Source: Neobacillus sp. OS1-2
Lineage (GTDB): Bacteria > Bacillota > Bacilli > Bacillales > Cytobacillaceae
Direction of reading: 5' to 3'
Assembly: GCF_030915505.1 (NCBI RefSeq)
Contig: NZ_CP133265.1
Span: forward strand, 3,996,001 to 4,060,000
DNA length: 64,000 nucleotides
This document shows positions 16,409 to 25,090 of the stretch, in pieces. The notes beneath the pieces are model-generated. The model saw only the letters and a list, made by a program, of their open reading frames with translations. It was not told the DNA's origin and did no database searches. How positions within the stretch are numbered: the first letter of the stretch is position 1; each line of letters starts with the position of its first letter. A program made the translations under genes and the position numbers.

Positions 16409-18082
16409 GTGGAAGCGAATATAGCAAATAAGCGAGTTATTACGAATTATAAAGGAACGGAATTACATGCAAAGGGCTGGATTCAAGAGGCTGCACTAAG
16501 GATGTTAATGAACAATCTTGATCAGGAGGTTGCGGAAAGACCGGAGGATTTAGTGGTTTATGGCGGAATTGGCAAGGCAGCACGTAACTGGGAGTCCTAT
16601 GACGCGATTGTGAAAACGCTTTTAGAACTGGAAGAGGATGAAACCCTGTTAATTCAATCAGGTAAACCGGTTGTCGTGTGGAAATCGCATAAGGATGCAC
16701 CTAGGGTTTTACTAGCAAACTCTAACCTTGTACCAGCATGGGCGAATTGGGAGCATTTCCATGAGCTTGATAAAAAGGGCTTGATGATGTATGGCCAAAT
16801 GACGGCCGGCAGCTGGATTTATATTGGCAGCCAAGGGATTGTCCAAGGGACGTATGAAACGTTTGCTGAGCTTGCTCGTCAGGAATATGGCGGTACATTA
16901 AAACACACCATTACATTAACGGCCGGTCTTGGTGGCATGGGCGGGGCACAGCCATTAGCCGTAACCATGAATGATGGTGTTTGTCTTGCCATTGATGTCG
17001 ATGAAACCAGAATCGATCGTCGGATTGAAACAAGATACCTCGATGTAAAAACAAATGATCTTGACGAGGCATTGAAATTGGCGCATGAGGCGAAGGTAGC
17101 TGGAAAAGCGCTTTCGATTGGTTTACTTGGAAATGCAGCCGAAGTTTTACCCGCGATGATTGAAAAAGGCTTCAACCCGGATGTGTTAACAGACCAAACT
17201 TCTGCCCATGATCCGCTTAACGGGTATGTACCTGTTGGTTATTCTTTAGAAGCAGCGGCCGAATTACGTCAGGCAGATCCAGTAAAGTATGTCGAACTTT
17301 CCAAACAAAGTATGGCCGCGCATGTTTTGGCAATGTTGAAAATGCAGGAAAAGGGTGCCGTTACATTTGATTACGGTAACAACATCCGTCAGGTGGCAAA
17401 GGATGAGGGAGTAGAAAATGCCTTCGATTTCCCTGGATTTGTTCCTGCATATATTCGTCCATTGTTCTGCGAAGGAAAAGGACCGTTCCGCTGGGCAGCA
17501 CTTTCTGGCGACCCGGAAGATATTCGCAAAATTGATGAGGCATTACTACGAGAATTCAAGGATGATGAGCATCTTTGCAAATGGGTAAGAATGGCACAAG
17601 AAAGAATTGCCTTCCAAGGCCTTCCAGCTCGTATTTGCTGGCTTGGGTTTGGCGATCGTGCCCGCTTTGGTAAATTGATTAATGATATGGTTGCTTCTGG
17701 TGAGGTTTCTGCTCCAATCGTCATCGGCCGTGACCACTTAGATGCCGGATCTGTAGCGTCACCAAACCGTGAAACAGAAGCCATGAAAGACGGCAGTGAT
17801 GCTGTATCCGACTGGCCAATTTTGAATGCAATGATCAATGCCGTTGGCGGCGCAAGCTGGATTTCACTTCACCATGGCGGTGGAGTTGGCATGGGGTATT
17901 CACAGCACTCCGGTATGGTTATTGTTGCTGATGGGACGAAGGATGCAGAGGTTCGCTTACAGCGCGTATTAACGACAGACCCTGGTATGGGCGTTGTTCG
18001 TCATGCAGATGCCGGTTATGACCTAGCGATTAAGACGGCAAAAGAAAAAGGCATCAACATGCCGATGTTGCAACAAGACTAA
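16409..18082 (+). CDS. hutU: Urocanate hydratase
   Basis: A 557-residue NAD-dependent urocanase converting urocanate to imidazolone propionate, the second step of histidine degradation. Conserved stretches include [45 protein letters not shown] (NAD-binding glycine cluster), [24 protein letters not shown], and [13 protein letters not shown] with the conserved Cys. Full length. The GTG at 16409 was chosen over 16400 because AAGGAG sits at 16396-16400. AT-rich sequence with TATAAT at 16371 precedes it. It leads the operon hutU-hutI-hutG; hutH and hutP are not in the window. Confidence 0.96.
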   Translation: MEANIANKRVITNYKGTELHAKGWIQEAALRMLMNNLDQEVAERPEDLVVYGGIGKAARNWESYDAIVKTLLELEEDETLLIQSGKPVVVWKSHKDAPRVLLANSNLVPAWANWEHFHELDKKGLMMYGQMTAGSWIYIGSQGIVQGTYETFAELARQEYGGTLKHTITLTAGLGGMGGAQPLAVTMNDGVCLAIDVDETRIDRRIETRYLDVKTNDLDEALKLAHEAKVAGKALSIGLLGNAAEVLPAMIEKGFNPDVLTDQTSAHDPLNGYVPVGYSLEAAAELRQADPVKYVELSKQSMAAHVLAMLKMQEKGAVTFDYGNNIRQVAKDEGVENAFDFPGFVPAYIRPLFCEGKGPFRWAALSGDPEDIRKIDEALLREFKDDEHLCKWVRMAQERIAFQGLPARICWLGFGDRARFGKLINDMVASGEVSAPIVIGRDHLDAGSVASPNRETEAMKDGSDAVSDWPILNAMINAVGGASWISLHHGGGVGMGYSQHSGMVIVADGTKDAEVRLQRVLTTDPGMGVVRHADAGYDLAIKTAKEKGINMPMLQQD

Positions 18083-18103
18083 TAGACTGAGAGGATGTTG
18101 GCA

Positions 18104-19396
18104 TTGAGTAAAGTAATTTTTATCAGAAATGCGAATCAGCTCGTTACGTTGCAGGGGAGTTCACAAGCTCCACTTGTAAAGGAAGCGATGTCTGAGCTTG
18201 GCATTATTGAAAATGGCAGTGTGTGGATTGAAGATGGTGTCATTCAAGCGGTGGGTACGGATGAAGAGCTTTTAGCAAAATTCGAAGGTCGTCTTAGTGA
18301 AGCAGAAGTGGTAGATGCTAGTGGGAAGCTTGTCACACCAGGTCTCGTTGACCCGCATACCCACTTGGTTTTTGCCGGCAGCAGGGAAAATGAATTTAAT
18401 ATGCGGCTGCAGGGCGCAACGTACATGGACATCATGAATGCGGGCGGCGGCATCCATGCGACAACAAGGGCGACAAAGGCTGCGTCACACGAGGAGCTTT
18501 TTCAAGCAAGCTTTGGCCGGTTAAATCAATTCTTGCGCCACGGGGTCACGACAGTGGAGGCAAAAAGCGGTTATGGAATGGAATGGGAAACCGAGCTGAA
18601 GCAGCTGGAAGTAGCGAAACAATTGAATGAGAAACATGTGATTGATGTCGTTTCGACCTTCATGGGGGCACATGCAGTACCAAAAGAATATAAGGAAAAT
18701 CCCGATGAGTTTGTTCGGTTACTTGTAGAAGACATGATTCCAAAGGTGGCGGAGCTCGGACTTGCGGATTTTAACGATGTGTTTTGTGAGCATGGCGTTT
18801 TTACACCTGAGCAATCACGGGTGATTCTCGAGGCCGGAAAGCGCCACGGGTTAATTCCAAAGATTCATGCCGATGAGATTGAGCCCTATGAAGGGGCAGA
18901 GCTTGCAGCAGAGGTTGGCGCCATTTCTGCTGATCACTTGTTAAAAGCTTCAGAAAAAGGGATGAGGGCGATGGCGGAACAAGGTGTGGTCGGGGTATTA
19001 CTGCCTGGGACAGCTTACTTTCTAATGGCTGAATCCGCAAATGGCCGGAAAATGATTGACCTTGGGGTACCGGTAGCGCTGTCGACAGATTGCAATCCAG
19101 GTTCATCACCGACTGTTTCCTTGCCATTTATTATGAATCTTGGCTGTTTAAAAATGGGAATGACACCTGCAGAGGTAATCACCGCGACTACGATTAATGC
19201 AGCACATGCGCTTAATCGCGGCCAGGAGATTGGCAGTTTGGAAGTGGGTAAAAAAGGCGATGTGACGATTTTTAACATCGAGAATTATATGAAGCTGCAA
19301 TACTCTTATGGGGTGAACCATACGGATATAGTGGTGAAAAATGGTCAGGTGGTTGTTAGAGGAGGTCATATAGTTGAAGAGCTTTCTCTATCCTAA
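18104..19396 (+). CDS. hutI: Imidazolonepropionase
   Basis: A 430-residue amidohydrolase that opens imidazolone propionate to N-formimidoyl-glutamate. The metal-binding DPHTHLVFAGSRENEF, SGYGMEWETELK, FMGAHAVP, PKIHADEI, SADHLL and STDCNPGSSPT motifs are all in place. GAGAGG at 18089-18094 fits a TTG start at 18104; an ATG at 18095 lies too close to the ribosome site. The gene is 21 bases after hutU, and its last 23 bases overlap hutG. Confidence 0.95.
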   Translation: MSKVIFIRNANQLVTLQGSSQAPLVKEAMSELGIIENGSVWIEDGVIQAVGTDEELLAKFEGRLSEAEVVDASGKLVTPGLVDPHTHLVFAGSRENEFNMRLQGATYMDIMNAGGGIHATTRATKAASHEELFQASFGRLNQFLRHGVTTVEAKSGYGMEWETELKQLEVAKQLNEKHVIDVVSTFMGAHAVPKEYKENPDEFVRLLVEDMIPKVAELGLADFNDVFCEHGVFTPEQSRVILEAGKRHGLIPKIHADEIEPYEGAELAAEVGAISADHLLKASEKGMRAMAEQGVVGVLLPGTAYFLMAESANGRKMIDLGVPVALSTDCNPGSSPTVSLPFIMNLGCLKMGMTPAEVITATTINAAHALNRGQEIGSLEVGKKGDVTIFNIENYMKLQYSYGVNHTDIVVKNGQVVVRGGHIVEELSLS

Positions 19397-20369
19397 ACTA
19401 AATCCGCCAAGTTTTACTTGGGTTAGACCTGAGGCTGCTGATGACGCGGTTAAGGTCCACGAGTGGATTCAGCCACTAACAGCTGAAGCGGATCCTGAAA
19501 AAAGGAAGGATGTCGATTTTGTAGTAGTCGGCGTCCCACTTTCCCGTTCATCGATAAGCGCTTCGGGTGCTTCCGAATTTCCGGATGCCTTTCGCCGTGC
19601 CTGGAAGGGGTTTACCACCTATAATTTGGACGAGGGTGTGGATCTATCATCAAAGGTGGCGGTTGATGTTGGCGACGTTCCGATGCATGTTACCGATATT
19701 CGCCGCTGTCATGACAATATTATTGAGGCCTCTGCTGCAATCCAAGACCATTTCCCGACTTCAACGGTATGCGCAATTGGCGGTGATCATTCGATTACAG
19801 CGATGATGGTGAAAGGAATGCACCAGGCCAGTCCTGACGAAAAAATTGGAATTATCCAGTTTGACACCCATTTTGATTTACGGGATCTGTCGGATAATGG
19901 TCCTTCTAACGGGACCCCGATGCGGAATTTGATTGAAAGTGGTGTTGTAAAGGGTTCCGATATGTACAACATCGGTTTGCACGGATTCTTCAATACAAAG
20001 GATTTAAAGATGTATGCTGAAGAGCATGGTGTCAATTACATTACACTAAGAAAGGCACGGAAAAAGGGGATTGAGGAAACCGTCCTTGCGTGTTTAGCAG
20101 CATTGTCAGAAAAGGTGGATACGATTTATGTGACGGTGGACATGGATGTTCTTGATATTGCCTACGCTCCAGGGGTACCGGCCTCAACGCCGGGGGGCAT
20201 GACAACAGCAGAACTACTAGACGGGGTACTAGCCGTCGCCAAGCATCAAAAAGTCAAGGCAATGGACATCGTCTGTCTCGACCCACAAAAAGACAGCAAC
20301 GTGCAGCCAACCGTAAAACTCGGCACACACGTATTTTTAACTTTTCTCACAGGGGTAATGATGAGATAG
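19374..20369 (+). CDS. hutG: Formimidoylglutamase
   Basis: A 331-residue ureohydrolase (arginase superfamily) that hydrolyses N-formimidoyl-glutamate to glutamate and formamide. Manganese ligands are visible in CAIGGDHS, QFDTHFDLRD and VTVDMDVLDIAYAPG. It starts at TTG (19374) with GGAGG inside the end of hutI, indicating translational coupling. The stop codon's G is the first base of the GGTGTCAGGCACC repeat. No histidine permease gene follows. Confidence 0.94.
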   Translation: MKSFLYPKLNPPSFTWVRPEAADDAVKVHEWIQPLTAEADPEKRKDVDFVVVGVPLSRSSISASGASEFPDAFRRAWKGFTTYNLDEGVDLSSKVAVDVGDVPMHVTDIRRCHDNIIEASAAIQDHFPTSTVCAIGGDHSITAMMVKGMHQASPDEKIGIIQFDTHFDLRDLSDNGPSNGTPMRNLIESGVVKGSDMYNIGLHGFFNTKDLKMYAEEHGVNYITLRKARKKGIEETVLACLAALSEKVDTIYVTVDMDVLDIAYAPGVPASTPGGMTTAELLDGVLAVAKHQKVKAMDIVCLDPQKDSNVQPTVKLGTHVFLTFLTGVMMR

Positions 20370-20381
20370 GTGTCAGGCACC
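20369..20381 (+). repeat. Dispersed stem-loop repeat, copy 3
   Basis: GGTGTCAGGCACC begins on the last base of the hutG stop codon. Its outer flanks (A and A) do not extend the stem as in other copies. Confidence 0.8.
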
Positions 20382-20397
20382 AATTGGTTAATTATGG

Positions 20398-20435
20398 ATG
20401 GACAACGATAGCAATCATCGTTGTCCATTTTTTTG
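20398..20435 (+). terminator. Terminator of the hutUIG operon
   Basis: ATGGACAACGAT and ATCGTTGTCCAT form a 12-bp perfect stem around AGCAATC, followed by a run of T. Confidence 0.9.
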
Positions 20436-20598
20436 ATTTTTAGACGCATGCCTTAACATTTTCGACCTTACTTGAATTAACTATAGTAGGCAATAAGTGA
20501 GATTCGTTGTTTTTCTTGTCATTCATTTAGACAAGCAGCAAATCATCTTTCGGATTAACTGCTGTTGTTATGATTTATACTAAACAAGGAGGAGAAAT

Positions 20599-21624
20599 GT
20601 GGATATTAATCAATTAAATAACTGGTTAAAAGATATTAAAGTTCAAAATCAAGTCAATGCCGATGTCGAGGTGGTAAACAATTCCCCATTAAGCATGCTG
20701 GGGAAAGGCCGTCAAGGTGCAGTATTCCAAGTTTCTGAGGATATTTGTGTGAAGGTATTCGGTAATGAAGAGGATTGTGAACGAGAACACTATGCCTTAT
20801 CTCTTGGGAAAGATACGAATCTTTTTCCAAAAATACATGCAAAAGGGCCACTCTATATCGCTATGGATATTGTTAGAGGCGTGGATATTCGTGAATATTT
20901 ACAATCCCAGCCGCTCACAGAATCACTGTCTGCAAGACTACTTATCATGTTAATTACGTTTAAAAAAATTGGCTATGAGCGGATTGACCATCATAAACGA
21001 CAGATTTACTTGCAGCCGGATGGCAGTTTGAAAGTCATTGATGTGGCGAGAACAGTATGGCGTGACCGTGTCTATCCGTATCCACGGAAACTATTAACGT
21101 CACTAGGTGAAGAAAATAAGGCCATCTTTCTAGGACATGTTAAATCAATGGCGCCTGATGTGTATGAAGAGTGGCTGCACTATATCCGCATGGAAGAGAT
21201 TTCTCATCAGATTTACGAAATCTTACTGCCGGAAAAACCAGACAAGGAATCGTTGAAAAATTTAAGTAAACAACTGCTCACAACAAAGGATGAGGAAAAA
21301 TATGTGGCCCAGCTACAAGGATTAGTCCATAAGGTATTTAAAGAAGAATGGGTCAAAACCATGCTTGCACGGGGGAAGGATCCGGATACTGTCATGGCAA
21401 AAATAGATGAATATTGGGATTCCCGTGAGATGGAATTTTCCCGTGATGGTGTTCGCTTAGGAGATAAGGGATGGGATAAGAATCGTAAAGAAGGTAAGCG
21501 TTTTGTCGGTGAAAGCCGCCGTCACGATGATAAGGACCACAACAGGAAACGATTTGAGGGAGAAAAATACCATGAACGGGATCGCAAAAATCGTCCTAAG
21601 AATAGGAAGCGCCATCACAGCTAA
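20599..21624 (+). CDS. Serine/threonine-kinase-like protein with basic C-terminal tail
   Basis: A 341-residue protein. Residues 30-75 hold a glycine-rich loop (LGKGRQGAVFQV) and the ATP lysine (CVKVF). Residues 120-155 carry a minimal catalytic loop (YERIDHHKRQIYL) and a metal Asp in KVIDVARTVW, in place of a standard DFG. The fold resembles short Bacillus kinases such as YrzF. The last ~70 residues are highly charged and rich in Arg, Lys, His and Asp, and are probably unfolded. GTG start with AAGGAGGAG. It leads a four-gene unit with a glycosyltransferase, a HipA-like kinase and gtaB. Target unknown. Confidence 0.8.
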   Translation: MDINQLNNWLKDIKVQNQVNADVEVVNNSPLSMLGKGRQGAVFQVSEDICVKVFGNEEDCEREHYALSLGKDTNLFPKIHAKGPLYIAMDIVRGVDIREYLQSQPLTESLSARLLIMLITFKKIGYERIDHHKRQIYLQPDGSLKVIDVARTVWRDRVYPYPRKLLTSLGEENKAIFLGHVKSMAPDVYEEWLHYIRMEEISHQIYEILLPEKPDKESLKNLSKQLLTTKDEEKYVAQLQGLVHKVFKEEWVKTMLARGKDPDTVMAKIDEYWDSREMEFSRDGVRLGDKGWDKNRKEGKRFVGESRRHDDKDHNRKRFEGEKYHERDRKNRPKNRKRHHS

Positions 21625-21684
21625 CTGTCATTAATTATTTTTTAAGTAAGAGGTGGTCCAAAAAATATATAAGGAGTAGTCTAA

Positions 21685-22788
21685 ATGAAAGTTTTAGTAA
21701 TCTGGCGGCTCCTCACTGTAGGCGGGGTTAATGCCGGATGGAGAAACCGCTCGATTTATTTTAAACAGCAGGGGATTGATACCGAGTTTTTATACACGAC
21801 GGATCATGGCGGATTGCACATCATGCAGGATGTTGCACCCGTTTATTTAACGAAGGATGAAAAAAAGATTATAAATATTATTAAAAATAATTCCTATGAC
21901 GCCATCATTGTCGTCGATACAGGTGCAGCCTATAAATGGCTCCGAAAGGCTAACTATCAAGGTCCGGTTATTATCGAAGCACGTACCCCGGAGCTGATTA
22001 AGCTCATGCCACACCTTACCACATTTAAAGGAATTCAGCCGGAATTAATTATCGTTCCGTCAAATTATCAAAAGCGGTTAGTGTCCATTTTAACAAATGA
22101 TGTCCCGATTGATGTCATTTACAACGGTGTCGACACCACATTTTTCCGGGCATTGCCCACTGAAGAAATCGATTATCACACAGCCCCTGCGGTGTCAGAT
22201 GAGAAAAAAATTATTGGCTGGATTGGCAGATTGGACAAACGTAAGAACTGGCCGATGCTACTTGAAGTGGCAAAAAAGATTAAAAGGGAGCGCAATGATA
22301 TTGAAATTTGGATTATCGGCGGTGCCCAAAGTGTCCAGCGTGAGGAATTTAAAACCACCTGGCAAGAAGAAGGGCTCACCGACATCATCAAATGGTTTCC
22401 AGTTATCCCTTATCAGCAAATGCCACATGTGTATGCTAAAATTCGCCAATCCGGAGGCTGTACCCTTGCGACAACAAAGTCCGAATCATTTGGCAATACG
22501 TTTATTGAATCGATGATCTGTGGAGTTCCCGTCGTTGCTTCTAGAATGATGCCCGTGACAGAAATAGTTGTGGAGGGCGAGACGGGTCTGCTTTTTCGCG
22601 GACAAAATGTCGATGACGCAGTCACGCAATTATATCGGATTTTAGATGACCTGAATGTCCAACAACGAATGTCTCAGGCTGCAATTAATCATGTTCAGCA
22701 AAACTTCTCGATTGAAGCCGTGGCCGATGAGTATATTCAATTGTTAAAAAAATTTGGTGATGATGGGGGCGGGAGGCAAGATGATTAA
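21685..22788 (+). CDS. Glycosyltransferase family 4
   Basis: A 367-residue GT-B enzyme. The N-terminal half begins MKVLVIWRLLTVGGVNAGWRNRSIYF. The C-terminal nucleotide-sugar domain shows IIGWIGRLDKRKNWPMLLEVA near residue 173, and FGNTFIESMICGVPVVASRMMPVTEIVVEGETGLLF near residue 270, which includes the ExFG-like donor-binding region. No membrane segment. It is 60 bases after the kinase-like gene and overlaps the HipA-like gene by 8 bases. With gtaB at the end of the unit, UDP-glucose or a derivative is a plausible donor. The acceptor is unknown; CotSA-like spore-coat enzymes are similar in type. Confidence 0.85.
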   Translation: MKVLVIWRLLTVGGVNAGWRNRSIYFKQQGIDTEFLYTTDHGGLHIMQDVAPVYLTKDEKKIINIIKNNSYDAIIVVDTGAAYKWLRKANYQGPVIIEARTPELIKLMPHLTTFKGIQPELIIVPSNYQKRLVSILTNDVPIDVIYNGVDTTFFRALPTEEIDYHTAPAVSDEKKIIGWIGRLDKRKNWPMLLEVAKKIKRERNDIEIWIIGGAQSVQREEFKTTWQEEGLTDIIKWFPVIPYQQMPHVYAKIRQSGGCTLATTKSESFGNTFIESMICGVPVVASRMMPVTEIVVEGETGLLFRGQNVDDAVTQLYRILDDLNVQQRMSQAAINHVQQNFSIEAVADEYIQLLKKFGDDGGGRQDD

Positions 22789-23566
22789 ACCCACCTCGTA
22801 TCTTAGGAAATTGGAAGGGAAATCAAATGCTCATTTAATCACTTTCAACGATGGTAAGGATTATGTGGTCAAATTTTTCCAACCTGGTTTTGAAAAAACG
22901 CTGCCGAATGAGTGGGTAGGGTATTGCTTGGCACGATATCTTGGATTACCAGTGCCATATGCTTGTTTAGTGGATATTACTCAAGAATTTACTTCGCAGG
23001 TTCCTGAGTTATCGCAGGCGCAGGCGCCTCAAACCCGCTACCAATTTGCCTCTTTGTACGTCCCTGATTGCCAAAATGGACATCAAGTTTCAAATGTAGC
23101 CCATATTGTGAACCATCAATCACTGGCAGGAATCATTTTGTTGGATTATTGGTTGTGTAACCAGGACAGGACTCGCAAAAATATTCTTTTGCGAGAGGTA
23201 GTGAGAGATCGGTACGAAGTATGGATGATTGATCAAGCAGAAATCTTCGGAACCTACAATTGGCTGCATGCTGATTTGGAAGATTTGCCAGTAGAGGTAT
23301 TGAAAAGTGCCACACATCAATTAATGGCACAATTTATTGAAAATGAACAGGATTTTACGGAACATCTTGAATTGATCCAAACGATGCCGATTCTTTTAAT
23401 AGAGGAAATTGTCTCGCTCATCCCTGATGAGTGGATGGTTTCGAAAGAGGAGAAAAAGGCGATTGTTACCACGATGGTAACAAGGAGGAAAACCATTCTG
23501 CCGCAGCTGATGCATAGATTTTTAAAAAAGGTATATCGGCCATTGCATCCTGAAGACGAAAAGTAA
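22781..23566 (+). CDS. HipA-like kinase
   Basis: A 261-residue protein with the HipA C-terminal kinase core. The ATP lysine is in DYVVKFF near residue 26. The catalytic loop is YWLCNQDRTRKNILL, with the Asp and Asn spaced as in HipA, and the metal Asp is in VWMIDQAEIFG. There is no HipB-like antitoxin or N-terminal HipA domain, so it is not a standard toxin-antitoxin pair. GGGAGG precedes the ATG at 22781, within the end of the glycosyltransferase gene. The unit kinase/glycosyltransferase/kinase/GtaB suggests modification of a glycan or surface protein. Confidence 0.75.
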   Translation: MIKPTSYLRKLEGKSNAHLITFNDGKDYVVKFFQPGFEKTLPNEWVGYCLARYLGLPVPYACLVDITQEFTSQVPELSQAQAPQTRYQFASLYVPDCQNGHQVSNVAHIVNHQSLAGIILLDYWLCNQDRTRKNILLREVVRDRYEVWMIDQAEIFGTYNWLHADLEDLPVEVLKSATHQLMAQFIENEQDFTEHLELIQTMPILLIEEIVSLIPDEWMVSKEEKKAIVTTMVTRRKTILPQLMHRFLKKVYRPLHPEDEK

Positions 23567-23592
23567 GAAATGGTTTAGAAGGGGGGGAGTTT

Positions 23593-24477
23593 ATGAAAAT
23601 CCGAAAGGCCATTATTCCAGCTGCGGGGCTCGGAACACGTTTTTTGCCAGCAACCAAGGCCGTGCCAAAGGAGATGATTCCGATTGTTGATAAACCTACC
23701 ATTCAATATATTGTTGAAGAGGCCGCAGCGTCGGGGATTGAGGAAATTATTATCATAACCGGCAGGGGAAAACGGTCAATAGAGGATCACTTCGATAAAT
23801 CCTATGAGCTCGAAGATACCTTATTTAAAAAAAATAAACTAATAGATTTGGAGAAAGTTCAGCAAATATCCAGTTTAGTGAAGATCTATTATGTTCGCCA
23901 AAAGGAACCAAATGGACTTGGGGATGCCATCCTTTGTGCCAAAAATATTATTGGTAATGAACCATTTGCAGTTATGCTCGGTGATGATATTGTGCTGGCA
24001 GAGGATCCTTGTTTAAAACAGCTGATTAAGGTGTTTACGTATTATAATAGTTCGGTTGTGGCGATACAGAAGGTTCCGGAACATGAAGTGAGTAAATATG
24101 GCGTCATTAAGCCGAAGGGTGCAATGATTGAGCCAGACCTATATGCCATTGATGCGTTAGTGGAAAAACCTAAGGCAGAAGAGGCTCCGTCGGCATTTGC
24201 CGTCATGGGACGTTATATCTTAATGCCTGAGATTTTCGCTATCCTGGAGCGACTTCCTCTAGGTAAAGGCAACGAATTACAACTGACTGATGCCATAAAC
24301 GAACTAAATAAACAACAGGCTGTCCTGGCATACAACTTCGATGGAACACGCTACGACATCGGCGACAAAATCGGCTACCTCAAAGCAACCATCGACATCG
24401 CCCTCCAAAGAAACGACACCCGCAAAGAAATCTTCGCTCACTTGGAAGAAATAGTAAAATGGTGTCAGGCACCATAA
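23593..24477 (+). CDS. gtaB: UTP-glucose-1-phosphate uridylyltransferase
   Basis: A 294-residue nucleotidyltransferase forming UDP-glucose. The nucleotide loop AAGLGTRFLPATKAVPKEMIPIVDKP opens the protein, and GDDIV, VEKP and NFDGTRYDIGDKIGYL are conserved. The length is near that of B. subtilis GtaB. The closing codons KWCQAP and part of the stop are supplied by the GGTGTCAGGCACC repeat, so the native tail was probably altered by the repeat. Last gene of the unit begun at 20599. GGGGGGAG ribosome site. Confidence 0.94.
   Translation: MKIRKAIIPAAGLGTRFLPATKAVPKEMIPIVDKPTIQYIVEEAAASGIEEIIIITGRGKRSIEDHFDKSYELEDTLFKKNKLIDLEKVQQISSLVKIYYVRQKEPNGLGDAILCAKNIIGNEPFAVMLGDDIVLAEDPCLKQLIKVFTYYNSSVVAIQKVPEHEVSKYGVIKPKGAMIEPDLYAIDALVEKPKAEEAPSAFAVMGRYILMPEIFAILERLPLGKGNELQLTDAINELNKQQAVLAYNFDGTRYDIGDKIGYLKATIDIALQRNDTRKEIFAHLEEIVKWCQAP
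24459..24475 (+). repeat. Dispersed stem-loop repeat, copy 4 (coding)
   Basis: ATGGTGTCAGGCACCAT lies inside the final codons of gtaB and is read as W-C-Q-A-P before TAA. Confidence 0.88.
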
Positions 24478-24489
24478 AAAGACACTTTT

Positions 24490-24531
24490 GGCAAATTGTC
24501 CACCTCAGGTGGACAATTTGCCTTTTCTTTT
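24490..24531 (+). terminator. Terminator of the kinase-glycosyltransferase-gtaB unit
   Basis: GGCAAATTGTCCACC and its complement form a perfect 15-bp stem with a TCA loop, followed by TTTTCTTTT. Confidence 0.92.
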
Positions 24532-24776
24532 GCTGTTTATTTTGTATTTGCGATACTTAGTGTGTTGTGGTTCGGGTGGGTCTTTCTTATGATGGTAGTG
24601 GGAATAGTAGTGTACTTTTGAAGGAGGAAATTTCGCATTATTGCTTGGGAAAGCGCATATTCAGACATTTCTCGAGTTATGATGTCGGAATGACGTCAAT
24701 TCTGGTGCTTTTATTTCATATGAACACTTACATAAGAATACTGTTTTAAAAATATGGATATAGAGGGGACTTATTT
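24532..24776. other. Intergenic region before the glutaredoxin gene
   Basis: About 245 AT-rich bases after the gtaB terminator. No gene, repeat or recognisable regulatory element was seen. Confidence 0.5.
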
Positions 24777-25022
24777 ATGAATAAACACGTCATCGTCTAT
24801 ACGACAAATGATTGTATTGAATGTACATTAGTCAAACAGGTTCTCACGCAAGAAGGGATTCCGTTTGAAGTAAGGGATGTGTCGTTGAAATCAGACTATC
24901 AAAAAGAAGTGGAGAAATTTGGCTTTTTAGGGGTCCCTGTTACGGTAGTGGGCGAGCGAGCAGTAAAAGGATTTACCAATGAACTCAAGGAACTCATAGA
25001 TTTTGTGAAAATCAGGGAATAA
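24777..25022 (+). CDS. Glutaredoxin-like (NrdH-type) protein
   Basis: An 81-residue thioredoxin-fold redoxin. The active site is CIEC (Cys13, Cys16) rather than CPYC or CVQC, followed by the cis-proline region GVPVTVV and GFTNELKELI. The size fits NrdH or small glutaredoxins. No ribonucleotide reductase gene is near, so its partner is unknown. Followed 60 bases later by the DUF2804 gene. Confidence 0.85.
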   Translation: MNKHVIVYTTNDCIECTLVKQVLTQEGIPFEVRDVSLKSDYQKEVEKFGFLGVPVTVVGERAVKGFTNELKELIDFVKIRE

Positions 25023-25090
25023 GGATTGCAAGAAAATATACCTGCAAAGATGACAATAATTTTTTGTGATGGACGAGGGATGTGAATGGG

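Noticed and set aside
22781..23566. HipAB toxin-antitoxin system
   Set aside because: No HipB-like gene or HipA N-domain; neighbours are a glycosyltransferase and gtaB.
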